Shown here one piece after another: positions 1-12,400 of a stretch of DNA of 64,000 nt. The stretch covers positions 33,481,679 through 33,545,678 of the forward strand of contig NC_087065.1 of the NCBI RefSeq assembly GCF_963678635.1, read 5' to 3'. Within the stretch, counting starts at the first letter, position 1; every line of letters starts with the position of its first letter. A model generated the notes under the pieces. It had not been told where the DNA came from. It searched no databases and worked only from the letters and a program-made list of their open reading frames with translations. The translations under genes were made by a program, and so were the position numbers. Source of the stretch: Symsagittifera roscoffensis (Eukaryota; Xenacoelomorpha; Acoela; Convolutidae).

Positions 1-228
1 CTCATTTAAATTTAGTTACCGAGAATTCTTTAAGCGCCTTGTTGAGACTATAAGTTTGAGAACGAATAAAAAAATTTCTGCAAAAAAAAGAATTTTTGTA
101 TAAAGAACTGTCGTCAAATGTCCCTAATTTTTTGTATATCGAATTTTTAGGCTTTCATTTAGATTCTCTCATCTCACAGCAAAAGCAAAAGACGCAATTT
201 GAAAAAAAAAATTGTTAATAGTTTTTTT

Positions 229-274
229 CTAATTATGGTCGGAACATTTTGTACTACTTGCACAGCAACCGACT
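229..274 (-). repeat. Copy 1 of a short dispersed repeat (AGCCGGTT family)
   Basis: On the minus strand this reads AGTCGGTTGCTGTG, then AGTAG, then TGTTCCGACCA. The same order of blocks recurs at 10761-10810, 15132-15176 and 47457-47505. The core has inverted elements (CGGTT... and ...TTCCG), but I cannot assign it to a named family. Confidence 0.6.
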
Positions 275-359
275 ATTCGTATTCCGGGTTAAGAAAGTTT
301 GGTTTATAAGGAGCGCCATACTAAAAGCGTTTTAACCACTTTTGCGTGAATAATTGCAG

Positions 360-437
360 GGAAGAGTTGTACCGAAAGTGATTGAGGAAGTGCAGACGCG
401 ATACAGCACCCAGACTGACTCAGACACAATCCAGATG
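360..437 (+). CDS. Metaxin module A, linker exon
   Basis: This 78-nt exon of 26 codons has acceptor TTGCAG and donor GTGAGT, phase 0 at both ends. The other two frames contain stops. It encodes a polar helix (VIEEVQTRY) at the place of the loop between the metaxin central helices and the GST-C core. It matches the 75-nt and 45-nt linker exons of modules B and C in position and phase. Everything encoded before it lies left of the window. Confidence 0.7.
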
Positions 438-3400
438 GTGAGTAGTACAACATCAAAAATATGTTGCTGAGCGAAAAGTAAATAAGAAAAACGTGAAATA
501 AGAACGTAACTTCACTATAAAATGAACTATAAAGGCAGTCAAATAGAGAAACAATGTTACCGACAGGAAATACAAACCGACCATTCGTTCGAAACCCCCC
601 ACCCCCAAAACCCCCGAATTTTATAAGTAAAATTCATTCAATTAGTTCATAAAACGGCCTTGGCCGGCCTTGATTTTCAGGTTTTTGTCTGCATAAACCG
701 AGTTCAGACTCTTAAAATTGGTGCTTTGAGGCAGAACTAGAGATTATTGTTGGCTACGCTTCAATTAACAAGCGTTATCAAATCGGAAGATAGACTTTTT
801 GCCGGGTTAACAACTTGTTTAACAGAATCCTTTGAGGCACTTGGTATCTTGATTCATAATAATTCAAATTTCTAAGCGTCTCTAGCACACTTAGTCTGGA
901 GCTAACGAATACGCCTGGAACGGCACAAATTTGACCAGGACCTGTTTTTTTCTAGCACAAATTTGACCAGGACTTGTTTTTTTTTCAAACGGGAAGTATT
1001 CCATTTCAAAAAAACTGCCGGCTTATGATTTGTTTGCTGGCATGCGTAGAATTTCTGCAAAGATAACTCAATGTAATTTCCAAGTTCAGAATCTTTGAAC
1101 CGCCCAGTTCAGTAATTCAAACTTGGATGGTTTTTGTAAAGTAGTTCAAAATAGTTACTTTTCTTGATTTTGGTCTATCTGCAAAAAATAAGTAGTTTAA
1201 TGCATCGCTTATTGAGTCAGTATAATATACTATCTCTTCTCTGCAGGTGTTTGCGAGTGCAGAGGCATTCCTGCGGGACATCGGCACTCTTCTGGGTGGC
1301 CAGTCGTTCCTGTGTGGGAGGAGCTATAGCAAACTGGATGCTAAGATAGCCTCTCTCCTTTTGATGCCACTTCTCTGCAATGTAGGATCCTCCACCATCA
1401 CTCGGGTGCTGCAGTCCAACCAAAACCTACAGGACTATCTCTACAGGATATACAGGGGGTGGGTTGAGCTTATATTTCTCATTGTTCAAATTCATTGGAG
1501 CTCATATTCATATCGAAAATTGTTGTTTTTTTTTTTGTTTTTTAAATTTATTATCTACTTTTTCTATACTGTTTCTACGTTTTTAATCCCTGAAACAGTG
1601 TGCTCCGAAAGATGTTCGATTGTAGATATCTGAGGCAGCATATATTGTACTTGATCAACGACCACAAGGAAATCATTCTCTCGCCGAACTTAAACGTGTT
1701 GGAAGTGCCCCACTTCGATCCCTACTTCAAAATGCAGCAACTCAACAATTCCTCCCGTCAGTCAGATTCCTCGGACGTTCGATTACTGCTCAGCCACTCG
1801 TTCTCAATGGCCGATCAAGTGGTGATCTACACGCCACTGGCCAATAGGAGTGGTCTGCCCACTTTGGACCACGAATGCATCCAATTGGCAGCCATGCTCA
1901 GATCGCAAAACATTTCTGTCCATTTTGAGCACCGTCACACTAAGTAAGCAATCACAACTGAGAACTTGTGGTCGTCGTACCGCTACTTTTTTTGGTTGTC
2001 AAACCCTAATAAACCTTGCGGATGTTTTCAGGCTTTACATGCAGCCTGAATTGCCTATCATTGAAATCAGACAGAATGACGGAACCAGATTCGCTGTTCC
2101 CCGCGAAGAGATCGACTTGTATCTGAACCACTTCGACGACGCTTTTCATTTCACATCTGACGAGGTAATATTTACATCACAGATACGCAAATTATTTAAT
2201 GCGTTTCCGAATCTATGCATGACTAAGATTCTAGTTTTTTTAAATCATTTTACCCGATAGATAATAACTGTCTGTCATGATTCCTGCTATGTTTCATTCT
2301 CATTTGAAACGTTTTTTGCTCACAGTCAAAACTTCGCCGGCTTTTTTCAATTCTTAAGAGGTGTTTAATACAAATATCTATTCTTTGCTTAATGCTGTGA
2401 TTTCGGATGATTGTTTTTGCTATTTAGAAGGAGCAGCACGACCACTTGCTGAGTAGATGTGATCTGCATTTGCTGCCAGCTGTGCTTTACACTCTCTGGG
2501 CTGTCAGCGAGAACTTCGAGTCCCTCACTCTGGATTGGTTCACCAGAAAGTGTTTCGAGTCAAATAAACTCCAGAAAGCCAACGTCAAAAGGGTAAGAAC
2601 CATACGCAACAATTTCTACGCAAAGTTCCTATGTCTGAACATATTACAACGATGTTCCAGTTATTTAAATATAATATATATCAAAACAAAATTATGACCC
2701 GAATGCATTTAAGTATTTCTTTTAGCTGAATATGTCATTATTTTTTGAGTAACTGTTTTTATCTGGTTGGTTTGATCAAAGAAAAACAATTTTTAGGGCT
2801 GAAGTTTAACATCTAGAGGGCCCTTGCGAGAGATAGCTAAATACTTTTTCTTGCATATATTGAACGGAAAAGCGCCACAATATTCTGCTAGTTTCGTTTA
2901 CGTGTCTGTGTTGGTGATTTCAGGATGAAGTAATTCGCTGGATACAAGAGGAAATTCACTGTTCAGATGACTTATTGTCTCCACAATCGTCAATTGAGGT
3001 ACACGGAGTAAAAAAAATTCCTGACCAACATGATGGCAGAAATGGATAACAAGTGTGTTATTCTAATTGAAAATGATCACTTAAAATCCTACAACAAATC
3101 AAATGCGTACCCTATCCTTTTAACTTTTAAAGAAAAGTTGAGAATAAAATCGATAGAAGCAAATAATTTTTAAATTGTTTGGTTTTTTTAAGTCAGGAAC
3201 AGCCTCAATGCTAAAAAAAATACACGGTACCAAAAACGTTTATCAATTTTAGGTGGCAGGACAATATACCCTATACCAATCTACCCTATAATAATCTAGT
3301 CTATACTAATCTACCCTATACTAATCTGCCCTATATACCAACTAAGCCTGAGTCGATTTGGCGCAGAATTAATGTAATCTTTCAAAGTCATAATTAGAAC

Positions 3401-6400
3401 CGGAAAGATAACAACACGTGTAAATTCATTTTTTGTCAATTTGAGTCTTTCACTTTAGGAAATTGTTCTAAGGACTAAATCGCAATATAAGCCTCAAAAT
3501 CTGAGGTTCGTTTCAATGAACAGGCTTAATCCCCAATGTTCAATATCACGTACAAAAATGAAACAAAAACTACGTCATTATATCAGTTTTCCTTGGAATA
3601 ACTCTTATCAAATGAGCCAAATTTCTTGGGGTCTATCCCAATAGAATCGGAGAACGCTTGTAATCAGTGCCCACGAGTTTATCAAAAAACAGGAATCAAA
3701 GAATGGAAACTTTCAGTGAAAGTGTTCAAGATGGGGGTCCCATAAATACAAAACGACAGCAATAACCTGAGATAACGATCTTATTTCCTGGTCGTTCAGA
3801 TGCAAGGCTTACCGTGCAGAAAATGAAACAAGGCACAAAAATTCAGCAAGTACCAGTCAATAGTATCATTATAGCAAACGGCCTGCAGTCTGTGTCCGCA
3901 GAAAAAGCTGTTCAGTTAGCTCATCCTTGCCGGTCGGCGCTTAATCGGGCCCTCAATCGACAGAAAGTTAAAGAGAGACCCACAGTGCCTCCAACTGTCG
4001 ACAGAAGTTTTGAGGTACCAAAGCAACACGAGGATTTTTGCTTCTTTGGTAACGGTATTGAAGATCCAGTAAGGGTGTTGATTTTTGAAGATCAGGACAA
4101 TTTCCGGAATTTGATATTACAGTGAGATGTTTGGCTGTGTGACCGAACATTCAAAGTTTGTCCTATTCAGTTTTATCAATTTTACACCATCCACATTCAA
4201 CTCGCTGATTTTTACCCCCCCCCTGCATTTATGCACTGTTGTCAAAAAAAGAGAGCACATATACAAAAAGCTACTGAAAGCGTTATCAGCCATCACCAAA
4301 ACCCCGAGCCTCACGGCATTTTCCTCGATTTTGAACTTGCAGCACTAAATGTTTTCGCTAGTCATCATACCGGAGCGTTGCACAAAGGCTGTTTTTCTCA
4401 TTTATGTCAAGAGTTAAACCAGAAAATAAGCGAAGGGGGCCTAAAACGACTGAATGAAATTAATCGCGAACTATATTTATCGTTGCGCTTACTTTCAGCT
4501 CTAAGTTTTGTACCAAATGAAATTGTCAATGAAGCTTTCGACTTGGTTATTGAGGAGATCGGAAAAGTGTCTGACAAGTTTGATCTCGACGACAACATCA
4601 TTGAAAACTTGATGAGGTAGCCTCATACATGCAACGCACCTAAATCAAATTCAAAACCATCGGAAGGAATTCTCGCAACCCTCTCTTTCCAGTAAAACTT
4701 TGAAATCATTCCGAAGAAGCAGCTGCTGGATTAAAAAGGACAACAAATGCTGTAAAAGGTTAGCATCTTGGCGTTGCTACTTTCTTTAAAGGAAACTCCC
4801 ACCCCATCCACTCACACCTTTCTGGAACAAATCAAATTGAATACTGCCAGTCGAAAATTCAATATACTGAAAGCAATGGGGGGACACAGCTACTCCATTC
4901 GCAAAAAGTACAGAGAATTGAATGAGAAAGTGAAAAACAGATTTAAAAATTTCAACAATTTTTGCGAAGATTATATTTTAACATATTTGTATTCCGTCGT
5001 GCAATTAGGTCATTACTACTTCTGTTCATTTAATCAAGTTTTATGAATTTTTCTATATGATTACTTTTTGAGGTTCCCGTTGTCGCAGAGCGCTGATATT
5101 TTGGGAGGAAATAGAGGCTAATATCAAAAAAATTTACTTTCGCCCTCAAGCCCCCCCCCCCCCCCAGTATCCTTCTTTTTGTGATCAACTAGTCAAATCT
5201 TCAACAATTTTTGACTTTCTTTTAAAATTTGACTTCTTGGCGATTTGATCTTTCAAATTTTTGATTTTAAAACACAAGCATTAAATGCTAAGCTATGTGG
5301 TTTTGATGTGATATGACTTTTACTCGTTTAAGAAATAGCCTCAACGCTTTTCTATAAAAAAATTGGATTAAATTTTTTGTTCGTTCATACTTTGAACTCA
5401 TTTTTAATTTGAACAAGCAAATCTTACTTGGCTTTGATACTGTTTTCACATGCGTCAATTGTTCTTTGATCACAATTTATGGGTCTTTGATTTGTTCTGA
5501 AATATGCTGTTTTGGTTTCTTCAAGAGGATGGGGTAAGTTTCAATTGCCCTAATTATAGGGACGAACCTTTTTTCTACTATTTTGGTTTTTGCCCTTGCG
5601 AAAAAGGTATTGCAATCGGGTACAAGACATATTTCCCGTACATGACCTTGTTCACAGAATGGTCAAAGTTGGAAATAGTAACCGTAGGTTCAACTCAATA
5701 TAAGTTCAAGTCTGGCGCACTTGGTCTCTGGTAACAACTTGGTCTCTGGTGCATCTCTGGCGCACTTGGTCCGGAGGTAACAAGTAAGCCTGGGACGACA
5801 AGAGTCCTGGATTGGAATCTGACACAACCTGTTTTTTCTCAAGAAGTAAAAATTCTGTTTCAAAACAACTTTCGACCTGATATTTGTCTGCTTATGTTTT
5901 CTCGGCTTAAGTGAAACATCGTAGAACCGTTTTTTTTGTTGTACGCAAGTTATTTTGTAGTTGTTTTATATTTTCTGATTTTTTCTGCTGTTTGTATTTT
6001 TACTCACCTTGATTTCGTATATTTTTCAAGTATTTTTTTCTATCGCTGGAAAAATTAATTCTGACCAAATGATTTCCGCTCAAATTTCTTAAGCCTAATG
6101 CCCTAATTTGCAGCTGTTTTAATAAAAATCTATCTTATATCTTTCTCTAGACTGCTCAAAAAGCTATCTTGACAAACATATATATATTTTTCTTTTCTTT
6201 TTTGCTTTTTTCAATGCAATTTTGTCATGAAAGCAATCTTCAACAATTGTGATTCAAAAAAATGAGTCAACAATGCAATTTTCAGCAATTGTGGTTATAT
6301 AATTTTAATCGAACTCTCAAGATAGGAAAAACTGACATAAGTGGGTAAAACGTACAAAACCGTATCGGATTGCAATTCTGAGCAGTTTGTTGATCAAATC

Positions 6401-9400
6401 ATTTTAGGAATAAAACCAAAACAATTAAGTTCACTAAACAAGTGCTTTTGAAATTAAAGTTGATAGTAATCTAATAACAAAAAAGTAATGTAAAAGAAGA
6501 TTGGCCATAAATACCGAGAGCTTAAGACAAGAAAAGATAAAAAAAATTTGATATTCCTAAACATTTATGTCTTTTTTTCAATAGATTCGCTCATTGAAGC
6601 AAATCATGATTTCTCAAAAAAAATAAGGGAAATTAAATCTAAATAACTGCAGAAAATAGCTCTTACTAAAGCTTGGTTGAAATCCAATATGGAACTTGGT
6701 GTTTTAAAACTGTCATTTTACCGATCTATAGAAACAGGAAACAGTAAATAAGTAAAAACGCAAGGAATGTGTTGCTTTTTACAAAAGCCAAAAAAAAGAA
6801 CTGACTCTAGACGTTACGCAGAACCTTATTATTTTAATTGAGAACCATGAATCAAAAAGCTATCTCTAATGTTTTTAAAACGCCCGACTTGAACAGTTTT
6901 AGACTTCTCAATAAATTACAAGTCTAGCTTTTTGAGCTGAAACTTCAGCCTGGAGATATGCTCACTGTCAAGAGCGTTGATGTATCCGATTCGGCGAATT
7001 AATCACTATATCTTAAAAATCTTGCTAAGGCTTAGACCAAATTATATGAAAGGTGGTACTACACGAACTCGAAGCAGAAAGTCAACGCTTAATGTTTTTA
7101 AACAAATTTTAATTGACAGTGATGGTCCTTACAACTCTTTATCAGATGACGAGGCGGTCGAAAACGAAGTTCCACTTTGACTAACGGCCAACAAAAAGCA
7201 AAAAACATAGTCCTGTATTTCGGGATAAGTGGAAAGATCTGGACACCCATGAACCTGGTTAAAGTTCAGCTTAGCGTTCTGTTCTTTCGAAAAAATAGTA
7301 ATAAAAACATAAAATTAAATGAAACTAAATAAAAAATGATAAAAAGTCAATTGAAAACAAAAGCCTCGAAACGTTGTAAAAAATTCATAGTTGATGTCAA
7401 AACACATCAAGAACCCGTGGAATCAGAATACAAAAACCAAAGTACACAAGGATTTATTAATTTTAAATGAAATTGGTCAGATTTAGTCAAAATAAAAACG
7501 ATTTCACCAAATTTTAGCAAAACTATAAAAAGTAGATAATTTAAAAAAAAAACAGTTCAATTGAAGAAAAAAATGAAATATTTACTAACATGAAAAATAA
7601 AAAGAGCCTTAAGAGTTGCAATCAAATAAACGACCTGATCAAAAAAATTTCCGCCTATATTTGATATATTGCATTGCCTGCCTAAACAATTTGTAGAAAA
7701 ATCATTTGATCATTCAACTTTTAAGACTGCTAAATTTCAACCAACATATAAAAAAAGTTAAAGGATAGTAATTACCAACGTAAATGTTTACTAGCAATTA
7801 TGGGGAAGGATTTGAAAAAGTTGATAAATAATTGTCTAATAAGTTTTCGGAAAAAGATTGATGTAATAACGTAATGTCAGTAGCGATTATGAAATAAGCA
7901 AAAGTACAAGGGATGCTGTCTTGGACCTCACTGAAAAAATAATTGAGAATGTTGAGGAAAGTTAAAAATTGACTCAGTGTGTTCATTAATAGAACTTTTG
8001 ACACAGATGATCTTAAAAATTTAATGAAAAATTGCGAACTATACGGCTTACAAAACAAGTTGTTAATTTTTTGAGTTCATAACTTGAAAATCGGAAACAG
8101 TACGTTATTTATAACATTTCAATTCTGATATTGAAACTATAACTTTGTGGTCAACTACAAGGTTCACTCCTTGGTTCTATATTGTTTTGGCTTTCCATAA
8201 AAGACTTGGAAAAGGGTTTTAGGCAGTATAAGAGTACTGTTTGCCGGCATTGCGCCTTGTATACAACAACTAAAACTGGAACTCAACAGCAGAAGCGCAT
8301 TGGTATAAGCAAGACTGAAAACTGGTTTTCAGAGAAAAGGCACTCTATGAACAATGATAAAACAACTACTTCAAAAGTTATCAGAAAAAATTCAACCAAA
8401 AAATCTAAAAATTACTTAGATCTAGTAATTGATGAAAAAAGTAATTCGAAAATTTTATAAAAAGGCAGCTGAATCTTGCTCGATGATGTTTCAACTCAGA
8501 TATTATTTTAAAACCTCTGCTCTGCTCAGGATATCCAAATTATATATTGGCACAATATAGCAATATAGAATCTTTACAAAAGGCACAGCTAATAAAACGT
8601 AATCAAACTGATCGAAAGCCAGCAAAGACTCGTGTGGAAGAATTGGTTTAAATAAATGAGAAACCCTTAAATGTGTTCAGGGCAAACATCAATTAGGTGT
8701 AATTCGAGAAATACATGTGTTGGAATTTTTTAAGTTCATCGTTTAAATATTAGACAATCTCGTGGAAATAAAAAAGTATCAAGCATACACAAGTGGTTTT
8801 TATAACGAGTTTTTACAATTAGATAAAAACATTTTTCTTGAAGCGTTAACAATTAGCTATTAATTTTTGGACTCGTCTTTTCATAACATAAGAGCTATCT
8901 TTATACTGAACATTTTCCATGTATGTTATGGTAAGTTTCCATCCCTTTGTTATATTTACCTAGTTTTCCATTTATTTGTCTAGAAAAAAGTCATTAGGCT
9001 TAAGATTAATTGACAGAATCCTACTTGTCAATGAAATGTGTAGTAAACTAAACTGTAGACAAACTTGAACTTTCAATCTCAGAAATGACGCAACAGAGTA
9101 TCTGTTGGTTTCAGCTTATGCAATCAGCCATAATGTATCTGAAGGAACTGTCTGCCATTTTGGGTAACAGCAACTACGTGTTGTGTGAACACTTCACTTC
9201 GTTAGATGCTCAGCTGTTTGCGCTCCTGTTTATCCTCACAGAGATAGAAGTGCCTTCCAACCCCCTCTCAGTTTTCATAGAGAGGGACTCCAACCTGCAC
9301 AGATATGACTACCAGATCAAAACCAGGTACTACAGCTTTTGGATAGATCATCTGCTTTTCTTTTAACCCAAACTATTAATAGCTCTATTGATGACATCTG

Positions 9401-12400
9401 CCGCCTACTCAGAAAAACTGAAATCAGTGGTCTAAGCAGTCGTTGCGAAGGAATTGTCAATCATAGAGTGCGCAATTTGAAACAGTTCATTGAGTACAAT
9501 AATACTTTTCTATCTGTGTAAGGATATTCACGACAACCAATCGGGATCCCTACACGACGAGCATGTCTTCCTTCAAGAGCAAGGCAGTCTCGGAAACAGT
9601 GACCTCCAACATATCCACAGATGACCTGCTACAGCTGGACTCACAGCCTCTCATACTCCGAGCGGCAGTTAGGACTCGCAACATCACCCGCAGACCAGTC
9701 GTCATCCAGTGTTTTGGCTACAAGTCCCGAGTGCCCACTTTAGATGTGAGCAGTTTGGAACTGGCCGCATCGCTGGCATTTGTTCACGTGCCTGTCAAGT
9801 TCAACACTACTACTAGAGGGTCAGATTTAGGATTCCATTTGATCGCATGTTCATTTCCCATTGTGCATCTTTATATTTAGTCTTTAGTCTTTAGAGAAAT
9901 TGTGTTTGATCAAATGACAACTGTTGATTTAGGTTTAGTCTGTGGCTGATGTACAGGCCCCCTCCGGTGAGAAGCTTCTCTCTGGACACGGCCACCGGTG
10001 AGTCGATTGAAGGAACCGACCACCACTCATTCCTGTCTGACGTGGCCAAAGTGTACGGAGTGCATCCTGACTCATGGCTAGCCAACACACAGGTTCGTTC
10101 GTCTCACAACCCCATCATAAAGTTCATACGTAAATGATTGCAATAGCTTCCGTTCGCCGTGAAATGGCTAAGCTCCAACCACATTCACCACGGCAAAAAA
10201 AAAATGCAAAACTTTTTTTAATTTGTGATCATTTTCATGGATATCAACAAAACTTCAAAACCAGTCTGAAAAATAGATAATACATTTTTTTTAAAAAAAA
10301 GTTTAAAACTTGGATAGGGAGTTATAAACAAATGTATGTTAACGCGCCTCCTCGCAGTAATTTAGGGCCTAATTACGACCTGATTGTCACACACAGAGGC
10401 GAAGCGGAGCTTCGCATCACTTGCGATGCAACTCGAGCATAAAACATACGTCAAAAAAAAAAACGTTGAAAGCCATTAGGTCTACCAAAAGGTTAATTTT
10501 CAAATGTCGCGATAGAATTACATTCTAAGCAAGCATGTCATGCATTTGTGATGTTTAAACTAGCACCGGAACACACATTTCGAAGAGAAAACAAAGCCGA
10601 AATTTTTTGACAATGTGTCGAAATTTTTTTTTTACAAAGAACATTTAAAGTTTTAAGCCCCTCCTGAAACTTCCATCAGAAAGCTTGAGCAGACTAACAA
10701 GGTACGATAATTCGTTTTGTACTGAATTTTTTTCAATTGCTTGCATACTGAAACAAGGATAGCCGGTTACTGTGTTAGTAGCACAGATTTTGTTCCGGCC
10801 ACAGTCTTAAAAAAACACAAAAATTTTTTCTCATATTGGTGTCGTTTTTTTTCAGCATGTGGTGATAGAAAATCTGAAAGAAAAAAGGCATTTATGCACA
10901 ATTGAGAGTCATAGTAAATAGGTCAATTGAAAAATAATTTTAAAAGAAAAATGAATAGAAAAACTAAAAAATAAAAGAAAAAAGTTTTAATTTTTTTTCA
11001 AACCTTTTTTGCGGAATATTTTTGAATTTTTCAATTTTTGATTCCTAAAATTGCGCTAAAAATTTAAAACAACTACCTTTATTTGATTAAAACTAAATTT
11101 TTGTGTCTTAATTTAAGCTAGAATAAGCTATTCCAATTAATGGCTACCTTACTATTAGCTCGAAATTAAACCAAAAATCAAAAATTTCAAACCGGTGTTT
11201 CTCGACACTGAAAACTTTTTTGAAATGTTTAATGTCGTTCAAATCACGACTGAAAGGGCTTCATTATGATATATCACTCAACCCTGTCCGATGATTATTT
11301 GTGTTAGCTGATTTTTCGTCGAAAATGAAAAAAAAAAACTAAAACACACAAATACAAAGTTCCTATCCATTTTCAATGGTCGGAACAAAAAGAAGGTCCG
11401 GTTGGGACTTGAACCCCTGATCCTAGGGTGCAGAGGCGTCCTTGTTACTCAGGCTAAGTAAAACGAACCTGAATATTGCTAAGCTTAATTAATGAAGCAA
11501 ATAATTGAAGCAAGTACAATTTGTAAGAAAAGTTGTTTACAAAAAACAGTTTGCACGCATTTAAAAAAAAATAACGATTTTTTGTGGTCCGAAATATTAC
11601 CAGTATATTCGATTCCCATTTTAAGCTCAGACAACAAAAGGGGTCTAAGAAAGCATAAAAATCCATTTTTTCTCGCAAAGACAAGGGAAAGATAATTCAA
11701 TTGAAATCCATTATAATGGAATATATAATACATAGAAAATTACATTACAAGGGATTTTTACTTTATTTTCATTTCGTGTCTTGCAAACTTCTACATGAAT
11801 TTATGCATTAATCAAATGAGTAAGCTTTGCAAAGCGAGTATACTGCCTATTTTGTTTACTAAACCTAAATTCAATTTGCAAAAAGATTCCGTTAACCTCT
11901 CCCCCCTAACGTTTGCCTATTTGCTCCCTTGAAACTCCCATCTCAACTTTTGCCCATTTGCCCCCTTCCACTACCTGAACCACGCCACATATCTGACCAA
12001 CTGAGACATCCCCCGCGTGAAACACTCCCACCGCCTGAGCCAACACAAACCCCCATCTAAACCAACACTCCCCGCACCTGAACCAAGCCCCCCTCACCTG
12101 AACATCACCACCCACACCTGAACTGCCAACCACCAACCCCCCCCCCCCCAAACAGAAATAAACCCCCTTCCCAAACATGAAACAAACCCCCCTCTCGCAT
12201 CTCAACCAAACCAACCCGCACATGAACCCGCACATGAACGCCGCACATGAACCACCAAACCCCCGAATCTGAACCAAACCCCCCCCCATTTGATCCAACC
12301 CAAACAACCCCCCTGAACAACACCCAATCCACCACCTAATCAGGTTCAGGTAGAGTGGATGTGGGGTTGTTCAGTTCAGTTGGTTTTCATGTGGGGCGGG

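Noticed and set aside
1217-1423. Minus-strand ORF opposite the module A GST-C exon
   Set aside because: It is a shadow of the real plus-strand exon, which has matching modules and splice sites.
5504-5734. Plus-strand ORF of 76 codons with several aromatic residues
   Set aside because: No recognisable domain, no splice context in phase with the metaxin gene, and its end lies in a local CTTGGTCTCTGG duplication.
11395-11460. A functional tRNA gene
   Set aside because: The B box is good, but the acceptor stem does not pair and the sequence continues into a repeated SINE-like body.
11906-12335. Minus-strand ORFs of 133 and 76 codons
   Set aside because: They read a C-rich minisatellite; the products are Gly/Val/Cys/Phe-rich low-complexity strings with no domain.
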